From assembly GCA_004154925.1 (NCBI GenBank), contig QJNS01000151.1:124001-188000 (forward strand): DNA of 64,000 nt, read 5' to 3'. Both the position numbers and the translations under genes were made by a program. Positions 57,472 to 64,000 of this stretch are shown in pieces. The notes beneath the pieces are model-generated. The model searched no databases and was not told the DNA's origin. It worked only from the letters and a program-made list of their open reading frames with translations. This stretch comes from Monosporascus cannonballus. Taxonomy: Eukaryota; Ascomycota; Sordariomycetes; Xylariales. Positions within the stretch are counted from its first letter, which is position 1, and every line of letters begins with the position of its first letter.

Positions 57472-59432
57472 GCAGACTGTAGCTATCGTAACGATTAAGG
57501 GAATTTCAATGGAGACAGCTTCTACGAAACTCAGATTAATCTTGTTATAAGAGATATCAGTTGGGAAGATTGTAATTCTATTGCAACGGACGACCTGTTC
57601 TTCATCGGCTCGAGAACATGCGCCCCGATCATAGCCGCTAAATGTGGGCCGTCGCCTCCGCTGTCGGCGGCAAGGGCGGGGGAGTGTTTACCGGATTTTT
57701 ATTCTGATGCACGTAGAAATACAACGAGTTTGAAATGAGGTAAATCAAAACCGTAATGTAACGGCATTGAATATGGCGAGGTTATATCAGTTGAGTCCCG
57801 GTACTATTGCGGCCGCAATCAGTCTTCCAAACTACTAATGAGAAAACATTAACCCCTTAAAGGCTCGCTGACGGATCTATATGATCCTTTAGCGAAATTA
57901 GTGCAAAAGACGAATTGCGTGAAACTCTACTCTAATCAAAAGTTCTAGTGGCAGTCATACAACTTCAATTCCGTTTCCGTCGTGATCTCTGCATCAGGAG
58001 ATTCGAGAAGCGAAGGGCAACTTGCTCAGGATACTAGAAGTCCTCGGGCCGCCTTCTCCCCAACTAGCTCGCCATTTCCGTGGTATTCCCACCCCTTAAC
58101 CGGTAGGGTGATATCTTTATTCGCAAATGGAAGTTACTGGTCCACCCAACTCATAGGCCACCTTGGAGCCCCGAGTTCATGAAGTGCTCTTGGCCCGCGG
58201 TCATCTTATCCTCCGCTTCCACGTATTTACCAGCCTCCAGATGGGGGTTGGCATGATTCAAGATAGCGGTGCTGGTAATCCCATACATTCAGGTCTTTCC
58301 GTTCACCAAGCTCGCAACATCATTTCTTCTACTCCTTCATGGCTAATTCGTAAGCACAATCATGGTTATATTCGACATCGCCTGGCGTGGGCTCAGGGCC
58401 CAGTAATGCGATTATTCCATCCGCCCCGGCATATGTGAATATATATCGAATGGATTTTAGGGGCTGCGTAGAAGCTTAAGGCTGACCGTATGATTATTTA
58501 AAAATGAGCCGTTATGGATTCTTATTCGATACCTTGCTAGCTCCCCACTTTTGCTTACCGCAGCCGTGAGATCATGCCCGTCGACGCTATTACGGTAGTA
58601 CAGAACATAGAGAAAATTCTATGTCATATTGGTGAAACGGGGAGAGCGTATGGTTCTAGAGCTTGCTAAAACAGGAGGAACCTTCTATATCCGTGTTAAG
58701 CCCGTTTACACTTTCAACATGAACTGATTACTATTCAATTGTGGAGAGGGATCCTTGACGCTTCTCTCGTGAAAGCCTCTATTTAATCCAACCAATTAAT
58801 TAGCAATGGAGGGAATTCGAACGTTAATAGCGTCTGTACTATGGTTTTACAACGCCTTGACAAATATTCACCTTCCTAGCTTACAAATTAAAATGCCCCC
58901 TCCCCAATAACTAAGACCAACCCAAAGAAGAAAATTGGAACGATATGGTTCCGATATATAGTATTCTGACGTGTAATTAGTATAAATTACCGTTAACTCA
59001 TATCGGGCAAACTAAGGTTACCTAAGAGGTTATATTACGACATTACCCACAAGTCTCTCGCCATCCTGACTAAACAACCTAATTGGAAGAAACGGATCAC
59101 GACATCCCAGGCTTAGTTTCGCCATCCTAGGGTAGTTTCGCCATCCTTATTCCCTGGCAAAGCATTCGCTCACATTGCCGATGATGTCTCAGAAGACGTT
59201 GTACTTCGCAATTGTGCGATTTTCCTGCAGAGAACGTGATTTGTGGAATGACCGAAGGGACACATATCAGAGATCTAGCACCTCTACCAAAACATGGTTA
59301 CGCTAAAATCATCTCCAGTAGAAAAAAATAATATCAGACAGTGTAGAGATACCCCCTCATAGGCCATAGGTTTGACCCAAATATCAGCATTTCCAAGGAT
59401 TCCATCGCAGCGAGCTGTTCATCTTGCTCATC
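57472..59432. other. Intergenic, no supported gene
   Basis: 2 kb between the divergent aldolase and dioxygenase genes. Short frames at 57982-58438 lack motifs. A shared regulatory region is possible but no element was identified. Confidence 0.4.
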
Positions 59433-60630
59433 ATGGCTCCCTCAGCTGTCGAAGTCAACCTCCCTATCTCTTCGAAGTTGCAAAAGCAGAAGCCTCTCAC
59501 GCTCTCTGGTGCCCTAGATGGCTACCAGTGGTTCGACACGACTCCAGTGATCGGAAGAGAATTTCCCACCGCCAACCTAGTGGAATGGCTCGAAGCTCCG
59601 AACTCGGACGTCTTAATCCGCGACCTAGCTATCACCAGTATGTAATAAGGTCCTCCAGCGGCGACCCCTTCATTGACGAATTTTCAAGTCTCTCAGCGTG
59701 GTGTGGTGTTCTTCCGAGCCCAGGACAACCTCACGAATGACCTGCAGAAAAAGCTCATCCAGCGGCTCGGCGATCTCTCCGGGAGGCCGGCGACGTCGAG
59801 CCTCCACATCCACCCGCTTCTCAATTCCGAGCGGGAGCTCGGGGGCGACGACCCGGAGATCAGCACCATCAGCTCCGAACAGCTCAAGCAGTTCTACAGG
59901 CCGCGGCCGAACCAGTTCAGCCAGAAGAGGCAGAGCGGCGCTATGTGGCACAGCGATATCGCCTTCGAGCCCGTGCCCGCTGACTATTCCTCGCTTCGCC
60001 TCGTGAAGCTCCCGAAGACCGGCGGCGGTACGTCACTCTTCCGTAGATGGTAATGTGTAGCTAGACTGATAACAACTAGACACTCTGTGGGCTTCCGGAT
60101 ACGAGATCTACGACAGGATCAGCCAGCCCTACCAGAAGTTCCTGGAGACTCTGACGGCGACTTTCGAGCAACCGAAGTTCGCTGAAGTCGCGGAGAGTAA
60201 CGGGTTCAAGCTCTACGACAAGTCCCGCGGCTCGATGGAGAACGTAGGAAGTGAGCTCAGGGCAGTCCACCCCGTCGTTCGGACGAACCCCGTCACGGGT
60301 TGGAAGAGCATCTTCCCCGTCGGCGGACACGTCAGGGAGATCAACGAGCTCTCTCAGGACGAAAGTAGGAAGTTGCTCGACTGGTTCCTCGAGCTCGTGT
60401 ACAGGAACCACGACCTGACGGTCCGCCATAGGTGGACCAGCGCCAACGACATTGCTATCTGGGACAACCGCTCTACGTTCCACACTGCCACGTACGATAT
60501 CGAGGGCCAGGGGGAACGATTCGGTAACAGGGCGGTGGGAATCGGAGAGCGGCCTTACTTCGATCCTCAGAGCACGTCCCGTAGGCAAGCTCTAGGGCTA
60601 CCATATGATACGCCGATACTTGATGTATAA
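59433..60630 (+). CDS. TauD/TfdA-type Fe(II)/2-oxoglutarate dioxygenase
   Basis: Exons 59433-59637, 59689-60027 and 60080-60630 with introns of 51 and 52 bp; 364 residues. Splicing restores DLAITISQRGVVFFRAQ and KTGGDTLWASGYE. The iron-binding triad is visible: H156 and D158 in MWHSDIAF, and the distal H316 in NRSTFHTATYD. Arginines in RFGNRAVGIGERP are the candidate 2-oxoglutarate ligands. Fungal members release sulfite from taurine and other sulfonates or hydroxylate related small acids, and the substrate is not predictable here. The length and complete catalytic set suggest a working cytosolic enzyme. The start MAPSAVEV was chosen; the frame opens only three codons earlier. Confidence 0.9.
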
Positions 60631-62620
60631 CTGGTCTCTAACAACTTAATAACATAAAATTGGACATCCAATAGATACTCTTCCGATCCTCCTCTACAGC
60701 TTAGCAAAGTGTCGTGGTAACAAATTGACCATATATAACGCCATTGCTAGCCACGCAATAGCGGCGTCGCTTTTGCGACACAAAGCAATTATGATAGAAA
60801 TGGAAAAGATATTACCCCTTCTACATGACTTGTACTATATATAATATTAACTGGTGGTTGGTATGGTGGTTCTTGCTTCGCCAACAGAAACGCTCTGAGC
60901 AATTGCACCGGTCTTCATAAGATCTTAGGTATCGGGTCTCGACACTTTTAGGTTCTAATCTCAAGACAATAGCTAAATAGTTAGTCGTCATTAAGACCAG
61001 GAATCGCCTCACAAGCTTCTAGGCGCTGACAAATGGAAATACTTGCCGCATGAACGCGGATGGCGTCAACTCTGTACACTGTGCTTTCCCTTGGATATAT
61101 AATATTGGATCCAGTCGACCATAGCTACCTAACGTGGCCAGGCCGTATCGGTGCAGAAACAAGCCTTGATCTTGTTTGCTATATTAATGACTAACTATTG
61201 ACGTTGTCGGGCCCATAGCTTTACGTGAGATGTACATGAATACTTTCCAATTATACCTCGGTATCCACCTTGCGAACAGCTTCGTTCGCATCTGCATGGC
61301 CCAGGGGTAAACCTTCATTAGTTACTTTAACACTTGCTATGCTCTCATTTTAACGTACTAAGCTTGCAAGAGGATTGAAACGAAGTGTTATTATAAACTT
61401 AACCCCCCTCCCCGAGCCCTATCACTTCCCTAATACACCGGAACACGACGAGTTCTTCAATAATAATAAGTCCATATTGCACGCCTCTCTTGCCATAATA
61501 CTCAACATCTATCGCACAAGGTCCACCTACTGAACAATGTGATCCAGATAGAGGGAACTGCACCATTTCTTCGAGATATTTGTATCTCCTAGCAGGAATT
61601 CACATACGTCAATCCATCGGTCATAGAACGCTCAGGGCAAAAGGACCAGTTTGGTTAATATCGCTTATCATCGGAGAGGTTGAAGTAACGCCGACCGGCT
61701 CTGCTCGGATCAAGGTCACAGCTGTGGTCTATGCCTGAAACCTGCCGTGCTAGTTTAAGGGTTGCGCTGACATAGAGAATAATTTCTTAGAGAGTACGTT
61801 GTGTTCCAATGGTGGTTGAAGCGGGTAAGCTCATCCTCAACCAGGTCACGCCACTCAGAATCCACGATATTCTTATCCTACGCAGGACGAACTAACAGTT
61901 GTAACAATTTTTGGTAGTTCGTGTTATCGCATTACCTAGAAAGGAAATTCCGATCGATTTTATACTATGTGATTGGCCAGCTAATGGCGACTAGTGACCC
62001 ACACTTAGAAAATTGTTGGCTTACTGCCACTTCGCCCTTGGTCTGATAAAGGTCGTGCAACTTGTTCACATTGAACTCTGGCCACAGCATCCAGCCATCT
62101 ACCCCTCACCAGTCTCTTGATCTGGTATTCGTAACTGGGTCGGTACAGGTGTTATCGATATCCAGGTTCAGCTAGGCCAATTCCGAAAGGATGGTTCGAG
62201 GCTTAGTGGTGATTCGAGCAAAATTGTTGACGATGTCGGATGAGGAACAGATCCATGGAAGGAGGACAACCGGTGATTTTGAGGGGCCGCGAATTGACCG
62301 GGCAACTGGCTAACGCCTCGTCTGCATTAGTAATGGCCAGGAGTTTGCGGGGGAGGAATCCATCCTTGTTCTAGAATGCATCTTCCTATCAGCGTTCGCG
62401 AGGTTTGAGGACTGAGTGTGGCCGACCGACTCGATGATACGTGCCTTCGTCTCCTCTACGTGTTCACGGACTGTCGAAAGCACGACTCGGCGAATTCCCT
62501 TTGTTAAGCCGAATTCAAGTCCAGGATAAATTGGAGGTCCTACACAAGACGTTAACAGATATGACTCATGACTGATAATAAAAGAAACGTACAGAGGAGG
62601 GAAAGGAGAGACAATGGGGG
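60631..62620. other. Intergenic with traces of decayed coding sequence
   Basis: Mostly featureless. On the minus strand about 62150-62530 shows protein-like fragments in successive frames (YPGLEFGLTKGIRRVVLST; NADEALASCPVNSRPLKI), suggesting a decayed gene upstream or downstream of the helicase fragment. Not identified. Confidence 0.4.
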
Positions 62621-62940
62621 TTATAAGAGATAGGAGACATGAACTTCTAGCTTTCCAGACTCTCCCTCTTCACTGTCCAAGGTGAATTTTGCCAAGGCAC
62701 TTTTCTTTTGTTGCAGCCTGAGGATGTTCTGAAGGGAGGGTCAGCACCCGGCTTCATCGGATTTGGTTGAGTAATTGCAGACCTCTTCAACTGTTCTCCT
62801 CACAATATATCTTGTAACCGTGACTGGGCGAGTTTGGCCTATCCGGACGGCTCTTGCAACAGCTTGTTCCTCAACTGATGGATTCCACTGTGGCTCAACA
62901 ATATGTACGTAGTTCGCAATTGTCAAATTGAGACTATCGG
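62621..62940 (-). pseudogene. 3' fragment of a SNF2-family helicase gene
   Basis: Exons 62783-62940 and 62621-62728 with a 54-bp intron whose removal gives VEENILRLQQKKSALAKFTL. The sequence [18 protein letters not shown] then [17 protein letters not shown] and [16 protein letters not shown] is the last conserved helicase block (motifs V and VI, with the arginine finger in ARAVRIGQ) of RAD5/RAD16/HLTF-like SNF2 proteins. Only about 90 residues of a family usually exceeding 700 are present. Upstream (62941 onward) nothing matches, and an LTR nest starts at 63178. The retained splice sites show derivation from genomic, not processed, DNA. Whether the last exon truly ends at the TAA 62621-62623 is uncertain. 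Confidence 0.75.
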
Positions 62941-63177
62941 CTAGTTAGCATTGGACTGTGACGTGCCTCGTTCAACCTGGCCATTACTCACCCCACGGAG
63001 CCAGTCCCTATTGACATTAGCAAGACTGCTATGCCCGGGTCTGCCGAAAAGAGGGCGAGAATCCTTAGACGCTCGTTGTACGTTACTCGCCCGTCGATCC
63101 GTAGAAAGTGGATACTTCGCTGTCGCAAAAGGTCGTCCAAAAAATCTAGAGTTAATTTCCAATGCGAAAAGACGAGA
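62941..63177. other. Unassigned sequence between helicase fragment and LTR nest
   Basis: GC about 50 percent, open frames on both strands, no motif. It could be another gene fragment, or a segment carried with the repeat nest. Confidence 0.35.
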
Positions 63178-63242
63178 TGTGACGGCTAGGCGGTTTAACC
63201 AACTATTAAACCTAAGTCGTACGGGTTTATGTTGGCAGGAGT
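63178..63242 (-). repeat. Gypsy LTR fragment, interrupted
   Basis: 65 bp identical in layout to the left end of the C-family LTRs (TGTGACGGCTAGGCGGTTTA), stopping at GGAGT where another LTR begins. Confidence 0.75.
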
Positions 63243-63404
63243 TGTCAGCTAGCAGGGGGTGTTCTAGCACCCCATATACGGAAGATTCCCTCTGATCGGA
63301 ACATATATGTTCCAGGACTAGATCACCTTAAAGTCAATGCGCGTTCAAGAGCACCTGTAACGAATTATCAATATACACACAATTAATATCCCTTATATCT
63401 GATA
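63243..63404 (+). repeat. Second copy of the small LTR
   Basis: 162 bp, TGTCAGCTAGC to a CTGATA end (CTAACA expected). It aligns with the reverse complement of 39330-39493 but is diverged. The left flank is GGAGT and no GGAGT follows, so it is the 5' LTR of a longer, or a truncated, element. Confidence 0.7.
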
Positions 63405-63610
63405 ATTAAAAATCTTATTCGTTTAATTAGAGCATATATTAATTAATTAACTGCTGTTAAAATGATAAGCTGTATATTAATTATAATTATCGAAATACGC
63501 CAATAATAATAATAATGACCGTACGGTTAACGTCCCCCGTTATTTACAAAGGACTTAAAAATTAGGATCGTTTTAAAGGTGAATTTTAATTTAAAGCATA
63601 TGCGTTCGAT
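63405..63610. other. AT-rich segment between nested LTRs
   Basis: Presumably internal sequence of the small-LTR element. RIP-like composition, no readable motif. Confidence 0.4.
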
Positions 63611-63985
63611 TGTGACGAGCTTGGGGTTTAACCAACTATTAAATCTTAGTCGTACGGGTTTATGTTAGCAGAAGTATCGTGGGAATCTAAGTAATAAATA
63701 TAGTAACGTATTACGTTTCGTAATATTAAGGGTGCCTTAGGTAACGAATTATTATTGCAAGTTAATATTATCTAAATTATGGAAACAATAAACGTATATA
63801 TCTTTCTCTTTTTTGGCTTAATCACCTATGATTATACGGCTGGTAATAATTATGATTACTTAAGATTACCTTTAATTATTTTTAATTATTGGCTTGGCAA
63901 TAATTACCGTTATATAACCCATAAAACAATCCGTATAATCCTTATTTAACCGTTTCTTGAGGCCGAAGTTTGTTAGGTCGTAATA
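63611..63985 (-). repeat. 3' LTR of a second element-C copy
   Basis: 375 bp, full-length match to 34252-34625. On the plus strand it starts TGTGACGAGCTTGGGG and ends GGTCGTAATA. The bases after it (63986-64000, CGATTTTCTTTTTCC) equal the polypurine-tract side of element C, so the element itself continues beyond the window. Confidence 0.8.
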
Positions 63986-64000
63986 CGATTTTCTTTTTCC

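Noticed and set aside
56524..60630. Aldolase and TauD dioxygenase as a sulfonate or galacturonate catabolic cluster
   Set aside because: No second pathway enzyme, transporter or regulator lies nearby, and 2 kb separate the two genes.
44000..63000. Giant cargo transposon (Starship-like) or biosynthetic gene cluster
   Set aside because: No DUF3435 tyrosine recombinase, no polyketide synthase, NRPS, terpene synthase or transporter was found. The enzyme genes do not share an evident pathway.
1..64000. CRISPR array or bacterial-type defence system
   Set aside because: The window is fungal. The only regularly spaced repeats are the 35-bp LTR repeat at 21176-21287 and the 24-bp coding repeat near 46725-46820.

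Overview
This window is from a filamentous ascomycete (Pezizomycotina). The genes have short introns of about 50-90 bp with GT..AG borders, and recognisable fungal proteins are present (SLX4, ribosomal protein eS21, a DUF2828 protein, Nudix hydrolases, a TauD-type dioxygenase). Retrotransposons are saturated with C-to-T and G-to-A changes of the kind made by repeat-induced point mutation (RIP). The SLX4 C-terminus looks Sordariomycete-like to me, but the class is not settled by the sequence.

Layout. 1-14 kb: gene-containing, near-normal base composition. It holds an uncharacterised three-exon gene (29-945, minus), a possible tiny membrane peptide, a 521-bp inverted-repeat transposon (3146-3666), a broken protein-kinase gene (4905-6062), SLX4 (6986-9535, minus) divergent from RPS21 (10119-10467, plus), and a broken gene with a zinc-binding motif (12342-12820).

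14.06-41.6 kb: an AT-rich block with no intact gene. It resolves into two independent LTR-retrotransposon insertions, separated by only 191 bp of normal-composition host DNA (20905-21095). The first, B (14060-20904), has the target-site duplication GCTCA and contains a solo LTR, a Fot1/pogo-like DNA transposon and an LTR relic. The second, D (21096-41595), has the duplication ATCCC. A 7.3-kb chromodomain Ty3/Gypsy element (A, 24698-32008) sits inside its polymerase gene. Another Gypsy element on the minus strand (C, 34252-41090) sits in its 3' part, and C carries a small unmutated solo LTR (39330-39493, duplication AGTAA). The two target duplications allow the empty site to be described.

41.6-62.9 kb: gene-bearing again. 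It holds a 686-residue disordered arginine-rich protein (45004-47064), a solo LTR of family B (49354-49593, duplication TAGGC), a DUF2828/vWA protein (50319-52649), a peroxisomal NUDT19-like Nudix hydrolase ending in SKL (53428-54669), a second small Nudix hydrolase (55429-56060), a DapA-family aldolase (56524-57471, minus), a TauD/TfdA dioxygenase (59433-60630) and the 3' end of a SNF2-family helicase gene (62621-62940, minus). 63.18-64 kb: a second nest of LTR elements begins and runs off the window.

The enzyme genes at 53-61 kb do not form a recognisable pathway. I did not find a convincing new defence, biosynthetic or mobile-cargo system. The most informative content is the nested-transposon history, several coding-like relics inside the mutated elements that I could not name, and a sharp, uneven distribution of RIP damage.
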